Assembly (NCBI GenBank): GCA_003266075.1
Contig: MUZZ01000198.1
Coordinates: forward strand, 9,980 to 52,791
Direction: 5' to 3'
Length of the DNA stretch: 42,812 bases
Source: Methanosphaera sp. rholeuAM74
GTDB lineage: Archaea > Methanobacteriota > Methanobacteria > Methanobacteriales > Methanobacteriaceae
Position numbers and translations under genes: made by a program. Below the pieces are notes generated by a model, which was not told the DNA's origin, searched no databases, and saw only the letters and a list, made by a program, of their open reading frames with translations. Positions 26,612-34,272 of this stretch are shown in pieces; within the stretch, counting starts at the first letter, position 1; every line of letters begins with the position of its first letter.

Positions 26612-29232
26612 GACTATTGCCTAAGGAAATTGGTAGTGAATGTAGTCTTGATGAATATAATGCATACCAATACTTATTATATCACATGCCATGTTGGAAT
26701 GAACAATTATATCTATACACAGACACATCAACTAATGGAAAATATGCCAACTACCAATTAATTGCAGACGAAGAATACCTTCAACCAGAAAAAAATAACA
26801 ATTACAGAATAGAAAAACCATTCACAAACTCCCACCCCCACCTACAAATACAAATAGACAACATAAACACACTACTGACACCAGAAAACATAGGATACAC
26901 AGCAACACTGTTCATCAAAAAACCCACAACCCCTGAACAAGTCACAATAGAATACACAGACGAAACACAAACAACACAACACATAACAGAAACAATAAAC
27001 CCCGACCCCACCAACAACCAGGAAATCAACGACACACTACAAGACGAAGCACACCCACAAACAAACATAAAAGAAGACTACACACCAATAACAATAGAAG
27101 CAACATTAGAAAACAACATCCTAAAAATACCACTATACAAGGATACCACAGAATCATTACCAGCAAACACACTAATAAGCAACTACATAGAACTCAACCT
27201 AAACCTATACAAAAAACCATACATCGACATACAAAATGGAATAGCAAACGAACCAGACCAAATACTGGTAAACAGCGTCAAAGAATTAAATCTACTAATA
27301 CACTACGCACCAACAGATGGAACACAAACCACCATAAGACTAGACAGCAACAACACATACAACCTAACTAAAACCCTGACAATCAAGGAAGGACAAAACA
27401 TAGTACTAATGGGAGGAACCAACACCAACGCAATACTCAACGGAACAACACCACACAGAAGCATAATAGTAGAATCAGGTGCCACACTAATACTACGAAA
27501 CATCACTCTAACAGGAAACGATGCAACCAAATGCACATACACAAAAGGAAAAGGAGGAGCAGTACTAGTAGAATCCAAAACACACAACAAGAAAAACACA
27601 TACGGAACACTAATATGCAGAAACTGCACATTCAAAGACAACACAGCAACACTAGGAGGAGCCATATACTCCTGGCACGCAGGACTCAACATACAAAAAT
27701 GTACATTCACAAACAACAACGCAACCGATGGAGGGGCAATATACTACTACTCCAACGACATTGTCCTAGAAATGAAAGACATATATACAAAGCCAGGACA
27801 AACAATCACACCCACAGTACAAGTAAAAACATACACCAACACGAACGTAAACAACGGTGAAATAGAATTCTACACACAATGGGATAACAAAAAACACACA
27901 GCAACAATCAACAATGGTAAAGCAACATTCACAACAACCATACCCGCAGACACCAAACTAAAAACAACAAACATCCTAGCAACATATCCGGGAGACTCAA
28001 TCAATGATCCCGAACAATGCCTCAACACAATATACATACAACAAAAAGAGGAATACACGGCAACAATAGGAAGCATAGACACGCCAGTATACCGTGGAGA
28101 CTGGATAACAATATATGCAACAATAAAAGACAAAAATAACAACATAACAAACTACCCCAACGGGATATTCACATTCAACAACAAAGTAGTAAACCACACA
28201 CGAAGCAACGACAAATACCAACTCAAAATACAGATACCAGAAACAGCACCAAACACCATACCCATAACATTTGAACTAGAAGAAAACGACGACTACAAAA
28301 GCAACAAAGCAACATACACCATAGACAATGTAATCAACAAACCACAAACAACAACCACCAGTACAAATACAGGAACAAGTACAACCAACCTCCCAGCAAA
28401 CATAACCGGACTACTATTATACAAAAATAGTGTAACCAACCAAAACGTCACAACATCAATGATAGACAACTGGATAAATAATGGAATAACAGACCTCTAC
28501 ATAACAATCAATGACTGGAAAAACAACACACTACTAAACAACACAATAAACTCAGCAAAAAACAAAAACATACGATTACACGCAAAACTAAATGTATTCT
28601 ACGATACCAGCAAAAGTGTGCAAAAATGGGGTGCAAGTAAAGGATACATAGACCTCAACAGAACCGAAACAATAAAGAAACTAATAGACGAAATAACCAA
28701 ACTACAAATAGATGGAATCTGCTTAGACTACCTGCGATACCCCGGAACAGGAGATAAATCAACAGGAATGAACTGGAACATACCAGAAAAAACCAAAGTA
28801 GACAACATAACCAACACACTAAAAACACTAACAGACTACATAAAAAGCAAAGGACAATACACTACCAGCATGACAGTAATGCCAGACACAACATATAACC
28901 CACCAGCATACGGACAACACTACAGCCAACTATCACCACTAGTAGACTACCTGATACCATTAACATACAAATACCAATACAACCAAAATGACACATGGAT
29001 TAACAACGTAATCAACTACATAAACAATCAAACCAAAAACAAAAAAATAGTACCAGCAATACAAACATACACCGATGACAACCACCCAACAACGACAAAA
29101 ATTACTAAAAGCAACCTAGAAACCACAATGAAAATCCTAATCAAACAAAACAAATCCCAAGGAATAATACTATACTATGAAGGTGCAATAGAAACCTACC
29201 CAACACCATACAATACACTAATGGAGGAATGA
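26608..29232 (+). CDS. Tail fibre with beta-helix, Ig-like and glycosidase-like TIM-barrel domains
   Basis: An 874-residue multi-domain protein. Residues ~225-385 show beta-helix repeats of the methanogen adhesin type (CTFKDNTATLGGAIY, CTFTNNNATDGGAIYYY). Two Ig-like domains follow (~390-570; KPGQTITPTVQVKTYTN, PVYRGDWITIYATIKDKNNN), then a Thr/Ser linker. Residues ~590-870 look like a glycoside hydrolase-like barrel of the GHL/DUF4015 kind, with IDGICLDYLRYPG on the key strand and WINNGITDLYITINDW, SMTVMPDTTY and VDYLIPLTYKY around it. It may degrade a surface polysaccharide during adsorption. The sequence changes sharply to A/C-rich within the first ~30 codons and remains so. Confidence 0.65.
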   Translation: MRLLPKEIGSECSLDEYNAYQYLLYHMPCWNEQLYLYTDTSTNGKYANYQLIADEEYLQPEKNNNYRIEKPFTNSHPHLQIQIDNINTLLTPENIGYTATLFIKKPTTPEQVTIEYTDETQTTQHITETINPDPTNNQEINDTLQDEAHPQTNIKEDYTPITIEATLENNILKIPLYKDTTESLPANTLISNYIELNLNLYKKPYIDIQNGIANEPDQILVNSVKELNLLIHYAPTDGTQTTIRLDSNNTYNLTKTLTIKEGQNIVLMGGTNTNAILNGTTPHRSIIVESGATLILRNITLTGNDATKCTYTKGKGGAVLVESKTHNKKNTYGTLICRNCTFKDNTATLGGAIYSWHAGLNIQKCTFTNNNATDGGAIYYYSNDIVLEMKDIYTKPGQTITPTVQVKTYTNTNVNNGEIEFYTQWDNKKHTATINNGKATFTTTIPADTKLKTTNILATYPGDSINDPEQCLNTIYIQQKEEYTATIGSIDTPVYRGDWITIYATIKDKNNNITNYPNGIFTFNNKVVNHTRSNDKYQLKIQIPETAPNTIPITFELEENDDYKSNKATYTIDNVINKPQTTTTSTNTGTSTTNLPANITGLLLYKNSVTNQNVTTSMIDNWINNGITDLYITINDWKNNTLLNNTINSAKNKNIRLHAKLNVFYDTSKSVQKWGASKGYIDLNRTETIKKLIDEITKLQIDGICLDYLRYPGTGDKSTGMNWNIPEKTKVDNITNTLKTLTDYIKSKGQYTTSMTVMPDTTYNPPAYGQHYSQLSPLVDYLIPLTYKYQYNQNDTWINNVINYINNQTKNKKIVPAIQTYTDDNHPTTTKITKSNLETTMKILIKQNKSQGIILYYEGAIETYPTPYNTLMEE

Positions 29233-29235
29233 AAA

Positions 29236-30483
29236 ATGTTTACCGGATGGAAAATTCCAACACAAGTAACTCAAAATAACAAAAAAGCCATAAACGGAGG
29301 ACGAGCATGCTACTCATTCATCAACCTAAACAACCTCAAAAGAAATGATAATACATACACAGACATACCCCTAAGTGGGGGAATAGACTCCCAACACCAC
29401 AGCCCAGAAATATACACTAGTGGATACCAATTCAACATACCCGAAAAGGCATCCATCAAACAGATACAAATATTACATATCATACAGCAAAGAACCAACA
29501 GCCGAAACGGAAAACACAAAGGCGAAGTCACAAGCAAATTCAGAACAATAAAACTCAAAACAGGAGCAAGCAGTACCGACGGGGGAATAGGAAACAACAA
29601 AGCCAACAATAAAACACTACAATTCAGGAAATGGACAGATGAAAAAACAGGATTAACAACATACACACCAACACAATGGGGAGTACCAGACATCACACCA
29701 AGCCAGATAAACAACTCCAACTTTGGATGCGTAAGCCAATGGACAGGACTCTACAAAAACACATGGACTACACCAGCAATAAGAAAAATTATGATGAACA
29801 TCGAATACGAACTACCCATAATAACAGCAACAGCCACAAAAGACAACAAACTAATACAATCACAGACCAAAATAAATGTACTAGTCAACGAAAACGATAG
29901 AAACAAACTGAGCCTAGACCAACCAGACACACCCATAACACTCACAGTACAATACAAGCACAAAGGAACAGGAGGACAAACACCAGTACTAGAATTTCAA
30001 AGCGACCATCTGCTAATAACAGACAATAAACTAACCAAAACCACGTTACCCACACTCACCATGGAATCTACAGATACAGAGAAAACATACACACAACAAG
30101 TGAAAATATACCCAGAAACACTCCCAGGGGTACAAAAACTAGATATAACACACGACAAAAAACATGATGATATCACCATCAATGGGGAAGATACTCCACC
30201 ATTAAATCTAATGGTACAGAATAGTAGTGTTAACACATATACAAGCATTTCTGACTTCTTGAACATGAACAATAACCCATATGAAGATATTAACCAACGT
30301 TTCATCGTCATGAATAGTACCTTTCAGAAGAATAGTGCAACACATAAGGGTGGTGCGATTTTTGTTAAAAGTGAAAGATTCTATAGACGATCTAACACTA
30401 TACCTACTAGTGGTGGTACTGCCAATACTGCTAGTAGTGGTAGTCCTGCTATTGATTGGAGAGGAACTGCTGTGACAAAATAA
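29236..30483 (+). CDS. Terminal fibre-like protein with a stray beta-helix repeat
   Basis: A 415-residue protein four bases after the glycosidase-like fibre, with GGAGG inside that gene's end. Residues ~1-190 are unrecognised and rich in Asn, Thr and Lys. Residues ~195-325 are beta-rich, Ig-like (NIEYELPIITATATKDNKL, PITLTVQYKHKGTGGQTPVL). Near residue 362 a single adhesin-type unit appears (NSTFQKNSATHKGGAIFV), then a Ser/Thr/Gly tail ending at once. The isolated repeat suggests that the end was acquired from, or truncated from, a larger beta-helix protein. Base composition returns from A/C-rich to the usual T/G-rich near 30,210, inside this gene. It is the last gene of the tail operon; a hairpin with a T run follows. 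Confidence 0.55.
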   Translation: MFTGWKIPTQVTQNNKKAINGGRACYSFINLNNLKRNDNTYTDIPLSGGIDSQHHSPEIYTSGYQFNIPEKASIKQIQILHIIQQRTNSRNGKHKGEVTSKFRTIKLKTGASSTDGGIGNNKANNKTLQFRKWTDEKTGLTTYTPTQWGVPDITPSQINNSNFGCVSQWTGLYKNTWTTPAIRKIMMNIEYELPIITATATKDNKLIQSQTKINVLVNENDRNKLSLDQPDTPITLTVQYKHKGTGGQTPVLEFQSDHLLITDNKLTKTTLPTLTMESTDTEKTYTQQVKIYPETLPGVQKLDITHDKKHDDITINGEDTPPLNLMVQNSSVNTYTSISDFLNMNNNPYEDINQRFIVMNSTFQKNSATHKGGAIFVKSERFYRRSNTIPTSGGTANTASSGSPAIDWRGTAVTK

Positions 30484-30522
30484 ATGAATTTAAAATATAA
30501 ATACAAGAGAGATACATATTGT

Positions 30523-30560
30523 TATTAAGAGAATATGAATGTATTCTTAATATTTTTTTT
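30523..30560 (+). terminator. Hairpin and T run ending the tail operon
   Basis: TATTAAGA (30523-30530) pairs with TCTTAATA (30545-30552) and is followed by eight T (30553-30560). It lies 40 bases after the last fibre gene. Confidence 0.6.
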
Positions 30561-30627
30561 GTATGAAATGCATGTTCCTATGAAGAAAAAAAATCATCTG
30601 ATTTAATCATGGTGGTTATCATTGTTC

Positions 30628-30664
30628 TTCTATGGAGTTCATATGATTGGGTTATTACTTTGAC
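30628..30664 (+). repeat. Direct repeat, copy 1
   Basis: A 37-base element beginning TTCTATGGAGTTCATATG and ending GTTATTACTTTGAC. It matches the copy at 30987-31023 at 34 of 37 positions. It lies just after the tail operon and overlaps the region before the small gene at 30686. Confidence 0.7.
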
Positions 30665-30685
30665 TTAATTGCAGGTGAAATAATT

Positions 30686-30850
30686 ATGAGTCTAAACGAA
30701 AAGAAAAAATTTGAATATTATAGCGAAATCAAAAAATTACAACACGTATGGGAGGTACGGAATCAAAGCAGAATTATGCGTGATTGTCCACAGGAGTTAT
30801 GGAAACACGGTCCTCCTGCAAGAGTAGTCAACTGTGAGGATACAATATAA
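30686..30850 (+). CDS. Small basic protein, unknown
   Basis: A 54-residue protein (MSLNEKKKFEYYSEIKKLQH at the start, a Cys/Pro/Trp segment RDCPQELWKHGPPARVVN later). The ATG at 30686 follows GGTGAAAT at a normal distance; the upstream ATG at 30647 lies inside the direct repeat and lacks such a site. The gene sits between two copies of the repeat. I do not recognise it; a small regulator or the remnant of a larger gene are both possible. Confidence 0.4.
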   Translation: MSLNEKKKFEYYSEIKKLQHVWEVRNQSRIMRDCPQELWKHGPPARVVNCEDTI

Positions 30851-30986
30851 TACCAAACTCACACATCAATGGAGATATGGAAAAAAGACAGTAAAATTAA
30901 ACAAAAGATGAAAAAAATGGGTAGAAAACACGAACTAAGCAAGGTACACGTGTGAGGATTAGATGAAGGGATGAACTGAAATTCAC

Positions 30987-31023
30987 TTCTATGGATTTCA
31001 TATGAATAGGTTATTACTTTGAC
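30987..31023 (+). repeat. Direct repeat, copy 2
   Basis: TTCTATGGATTTCATATG through GTTATTACTTTGAC; three differences from the copy at 30628-30664 (positions 10, 20 and 22 of the repeat). The two copies bracket about 320 bases. Confidence 0.7.
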
Positions 31024-31048
31024 CACTATTTTTTATGTTTTTATTGAT

Positions 31049-31068
31049 TATGAATAGGATATTATTTT
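31049..31068 (+). repeat. Direct repeat, partial third copy
   Basis: TATGAATAGGATATTATTTT matches the 3' half of copy 2 at 18 of 20 positions. It may be a decayed copy. Confidence 0.35.
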
Positions 31069-31289
31069 AGTTATTTTGTTTATGTTTTTCTAGTTTTGTT
31101 TGCTTTGATGTTCATCGTGATATAACGAGGAGATTTTTAAGCTTTTCGCCTATTTTTTGCATTTGGGGTATATGTCGTGATAATATACAACATGTTTCAC
31201 AGAAATTCGAGTGTTAAATTTGGCTTTAAAATGGGGTAAATTATACAGAAAAATGGCACATTTCGACATAGGTACAGCGAATTCTCCTA

Positions 31290-31545
31290 TATAACGAAGT
31301 AAAAAAAACACCATCAAAACAAAAAACAAAAACACACCCAAAACCACCAAAAAAGTACCAACAAAAAACAAGTCAAAACCATACAAAAACAAAAAACACA
31401 AAAACCACCGAAAAAGACACAAGACATATACATGAAGAGATAACAAAACACGAAAAAACAAGAAAACCAGTAAAAGAAAAAACAAACAAACACCCAAAAA
31501 GAAGCCAAACCATAAAACAATCACAGAAATAAATGGAAAAAGGAA
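31290..31545. other. A/C-rich low-complexity tract without a credible gene
   Basis: About 250 bases are almost devoid of G and T on the + strand. The - strand is open for 134 codons, but that product would be an improbable Phe/Leu/Val string. The + strand has one frame open for ~75 codons (Lys/Thr/Pro/Gln-rich), but it lacks a start codon. The wider stretch 30851-31690 holds only this tract, the repeats and AT-rich sequence in which I see no gene, apart from a 28-codon ORF at 30871 with no support. Confidence 0.5.
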
Positions 31546-31690
31546 ACACCTCATTAATTATATAATAAACCCCAAATTATACACACAACAATAATATCAT
31601 CCAATATAACGTGATTAAGAAATCACCACCCCCCATTACTTCACAGTTATTGTGAATGAAATCTATCTAAAGCACATGAAAATTTCAATT

Positions 31691-32091
31691 TCAAGAAATA
31701 ACAACTAACTCATCTACTATATATGGAATTAAATCATGATGTATGTTTAAATCTCTGGACAATTCTATATCCGTGATAACCCCCTCATTCTTTGCTTCTA
31801 ATAATGTGTTGATATACTTAACTTCAAATGTTTTGTCTGTTTTCGACTATTTCGAGCATTGGTTTGATTTCGTCATTCATGTTAATCTCCTTGATTATTT
31901 TATCACAAGAGTGTTTTTGATAAACATACTCTTGTGCGAAGGATAAACTCATAAATTTATTCCAGAGAAATCTAATATAACCTCTTTTTCATGTGTATTG
32001 TTAACGTGTTTTGCAATAAATTTTCAGCTGTGAAACTCATTTCAAGACTATTATTATATAATGGTTTAAGTTTAATTATTCTATTTTGCAT
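31691..32091 (-). pseudogene. Frameshifted STAS-like (DUF4325-type) gene
   Basis: An ATG at 32091, inside the 3' end of the ATPase gene, begins a protein-like reading frame with RIIKLKPLYNNSLEMSFTAE. The frame then shifts near 31995 to give EKEVILDFSGI. It shifts again near 31950 to give FMSLSFAQEYVYQKHSCDKI and IKPMLEIVE, and a third time near 31840 to a helical tail (INTLLEAKNEGVITDIELSR) ending with TGA at 31691-31693. The pieces in order make a DUF4325-type protein (V-I-L-D-F-S-G-I and the S-FAQE-V helix are typical) plus a C-terminal HTH-like part. At least three indels are needed, so it is broken, unless these are sequencing errors in A/T runs. Confidence 0.6.
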
Positions 32092-32645
32092 CTTTTACCA
32101 CCCTCATATTTATAAGGTGTAGTGAAAATAACTCCAGTATCCAAAGTGTCATAGAAGTTTACTGGATTGTTTCGTAGTTTTATCGTTATCAACGTTCCTT
32201 TGAATACATCTTTATTATCTAATTGATGGTATTGGTATTCTCTTAGTTTACTATCAATTTCAAGAGCTGCACCTCTAGATACTATTAATGCAGAACCACA
32301 GTTAGCATCCATTAGTTTTAAACAAGACCCTAATCCATTTCCCCTATCCCTATTAGGAATTGTGCTATAACCACTTATTACTTGTTCTATAGCTTCACAA
32401 TCATCATCAAATTGTATGTTGTTCTTTTCGAGCTTTCCTGGTATAGATAATCCATCATCATACACACATATGTCAACTTTTTTCCATGTAGGATACTCTT
32501 GAGCATAACAATATCCATAACTTGCATAGTCTTGCTCGAAGGGAGTGTGATCATATATGTTGCCTGTTAATTCATTTACTATGAAATTTACTGTTTGATG
32601 TCCAGCATATTCCTCATTAATTTTCATGGCTATATGCGAACTCAA
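32076..32645 (-). CDS. GHKL-type ATP-binding protein, partner of STAS-like proteins
   Basis: A 189-residue GHKL ATPase domain without sensor or phosphoacceptor domains. The N box is NFIVNELTGNIYDH (Asn24, Glu25, Asn29). The G1 box is VYDDGLSIPG (Asp63, Asp64, Gly65). The G2 box is RGNGLG (101-106). The fold is that of histidine kinases and of anti-sigma kinases such as SpoIIAB/RsbW. It overlaps the upstream STAS-like gene by four bases and the downstream broken STAS-like gene by 16, so all three form one translationally coupled unit. By analogy it may phosphorylate or sequester its STAS partners. In mobile regions such ATPase/STAS pairs have no settled function. Confidence 0.75.
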   Translation of the reverse strand: MSSHIAMKINEEYAGHQTVNFIVNELTGNIYDHTPFEQDYASYGYCYAQEYPTWKKVDICVYDDGLSIPGKLEKNNIQFDDDCEAIEQVISGYSTIPNRDRGNGLGSCLKLMDANCGSALIVSRGAALEIDSKLREYQYHQLDNKDVFKGTLITIKLRNNPVNFYDTLDTGVIFTTPYKYEGGKRCKIE

Positions 32646-32944
32646 GGATTCACCATTAATTGCTTGTCTAGTTTTCGGAAGTATTGTGAATGGAGTGTTT
32701 GTAGGTGTCTGTTCTTGTTTAATAATTGTTGATACATAAGGAATGTTTTTTGGTTAAGTCTAATATCAGTTATATTGTTTTTCATCACATATCTTAGTAA
32801 GAGTATTAATGTTGTGGGTGCTATGAATTCTTCGTTATGTATATCTAAACGTTGTGAACCAGAATTTTCTTTGATTATTTTTTCATATTTAAGATAATCA
32901 TTAAATAAATTCTTGTTTTTTATAGTCATATCAAGTACTCTCAT
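32642..32944 (-). CDS. Small STAS-like protein
   Basis: A 100-residue protein whose centre (LDIHNEEFIAPTTLILLLRY, then VMKNNITDIRLNQKTF) has the strand-helix-strand pattern of a STAS-like domain. It opens an operon on the - strand and ends in an ATGA overlap with the GHKL ATPase gene. Co-translation with that ATPase supports a direct partnership, as in anti-anti-sigma systems. I see no conserved phosphorylatable serine that I can be sure of. A shortened or unusual STAS, or an unrelated helical adaptor, is possible. Confidence 0.5.
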   Translation of the reverse strand: MRVLDMTIKNKNLFNDYLKYEKIIKENSGSQRLDIHNEEFIAPTTLILLLRYVMKNNITDIRLNQKTFLMYQQLLNKNRHLQTLHSQYFRKLDKQLMVNP

Positions 32945-32995
32945 TTAAACGGTATATTATATTAATGCGTACTAAGTAAGCCTGATTTTTATATT

Positions 32996-33202
32996 TTATT
33001 CAGTAACTATTAAGGCTTCATTATTAATGAATATGGTGGAGATTGGAGTATTTATTATCATGGATGAGGTTGTCAAATTCAAAATTTCATAGTTAAATTG
33101 ATTCGCTCGTTTGTGGATTTGATTTGTGCAATAATCTTTTTTGGATGAATCAGTAATTCTGGGTTCATATTTAATATTTTTGGAAGCATTTATGAAATCT
33201 AT
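32996..33202 (-). pseudogene. Gene remnant downstream of the Panacea gene
   Basis: A frame open for 68 codons between stop codons, with no start near its beginning. It reads like protein (FINASKNIKYEPRITDSSKK, then IINTPISTIFINNEALIVTE). It ends with TAA at 32996-32998, just before the STAS-like gene. It may be the 3' end of a gene whose 5' part was lost. I cannot assign the family; a C-terminal regulator domain or a decayed toxin partner of the Panacea protein are options. Confidence 0.35.
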
Positions 33203-33235
33203 TCATATGAGGTTTTTTATATTTTTCATATTTTT

Positions 33236-33724
33236 CTAAGTCGCTTCGTATTCTTCGTCTCTATAAAAAACAAATTCGTAATCTAATTCTCCATTATCTT
33301 CAGTTGCTAACCATGGCATATCTCCATGTGAGTAATCGCTGATTCTTGTAGCTGTCATGTCACTTAATTTATCTACTACTTCGTCAATAGTTATTAATTC
33401 ATTGTGTGATAGTGGGGTAATATCTGTTTTATCAGTAAGATAATATTTGTGTAATTCTTTTCCTTTGAATGGGACTATTTTTTCTGTAAATTCGTTATTG
33501 TCTTTCATTGTTTTTAGCAGTTGGTCTACATGGCTGGAGTAAGGTCCTCGTTCATATTTTAGATATGTTTCTCCAGTTATTGATTTTTCATATTTTTCAT
33601 AGAAATTAAAGTCTGAAAAGTAAGCTAATTTAATTATAACTGTTTTACCCACATTTTTTTTGTTTTCACATCTGCTTATGATGTAAGATATTAATGCTTT
33701 GAATTTTTCAGGGTTAAACTCCAT
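33236..33724 (-). CDS. Panacea (SocA-like, DUF4065) domain protein, candidate antitoxin
   Basis: A 162-residue single-domain protein with the Panacea signature: VIIKLAYFSDFNFYEKYEKS, ITGETYLKYERGPYSSHVDQ, a middle linker, and a final SDYSHGDMPWLATE (the S-H-x3-PW motif). Panacea domains neutralise many unrelated toxins in toxin-antitoxin pairs and also occur as SocA-type adaptors. No intact toxin is next to it: the gene downstream is a remnant (32996-33202) and upstream is non-coding. It is therefore either an orphan, a partner of a lost toxin, or an anti-toxin defence used by the mobile region. The start ATG at 33724 has GGAG nearby. Confidence 0.75.
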   Translation of the reverse strand: MEFNPEKFKALISYIISRCENKKNVGKTVIIKLAYFSDFNFYEKYEKSITGETYLKYERGPYSSHVDQLLKTMKDNNEFTEKIVPFKGKELHKYYLTDKTDITPLSHNELITIDEVVDKLSDMTATRISDYSHGDMPWLATEDNGELDYEFVFYRDEEYEAT

Positions 33725-33881
33725 TTTTTATTAACTCCTATTGATTTACGATATTTTTACATATCTTCTATTTAGAAGGTATGTGTTTTTCTTGTACATA
33801 TACCTTATCATGGTTATACTCTGTGTTCGTATAACTTGTTACATAATCTAGTATGAAAACTATTGGATGGTAGAAGTATAA

Positions 33882-33968
33882 ATGTATGTAGAGTTAGATC
33901 TAGAAACACTTGAAGTTATGATAAATCAACTCATCAAATCGGATGGAATAGAAACAACACACTATTAG
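33882..33968 (+). other. Possible gene fragment in a 550-base gap
   Basis: A 28-codon frame (LDLETLEVMINQLIKSDGIE) that resembles the end of a helical protein but lacks a convincing ribosome site and is followed by a further short open stretch. The gap 33725-34272 otherwise shows only AT-rich sequence. Confidence 0.25.
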
Positions 33969-34272
33969 TAGAAAAACAATGGAGAACACTACTTAGACAA
34001 TGTAGCAGTAATATTACAATACAAATGTAACTATTTACAGCATTTAATTTTGTTACAAGAAAATCTTCCTGCAACTGCCACTATAAACAGTACAGTAAAG
34101 TGACTGTTCTAGATAAAGCTTGATGATGAGTCGTTGCCCTATATTTGAGTTTATTATGCTATAGTAAAATGATATTTCTTTTAATGATACTTTATTGAGG
34201 GTTGTCTGGATTATGCATATGAAAACAAGATTTAAAATAGATGTGGGGGTGGAAATAGGTTGTTGGCATCTA

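Noticed and set aside
30628..31068. Direct repeats as a CRISPR array
   Set aside because: Only two and a half degenerate copies, at unequal spacing, with a small gene between them.
31150..31554. 134-codon open frame on the - strand
   Set aside because: The product is a Phe/Leu/Val/Cys string mirroring an A/C-rich tract; no ribosome site and no protein-like pattern.
31743..31946. 67-codon open frame on the + strand
   Set aside because: It runs antisense to the frameshifted STAS-like gene, whose pieces read as recognisable protein.
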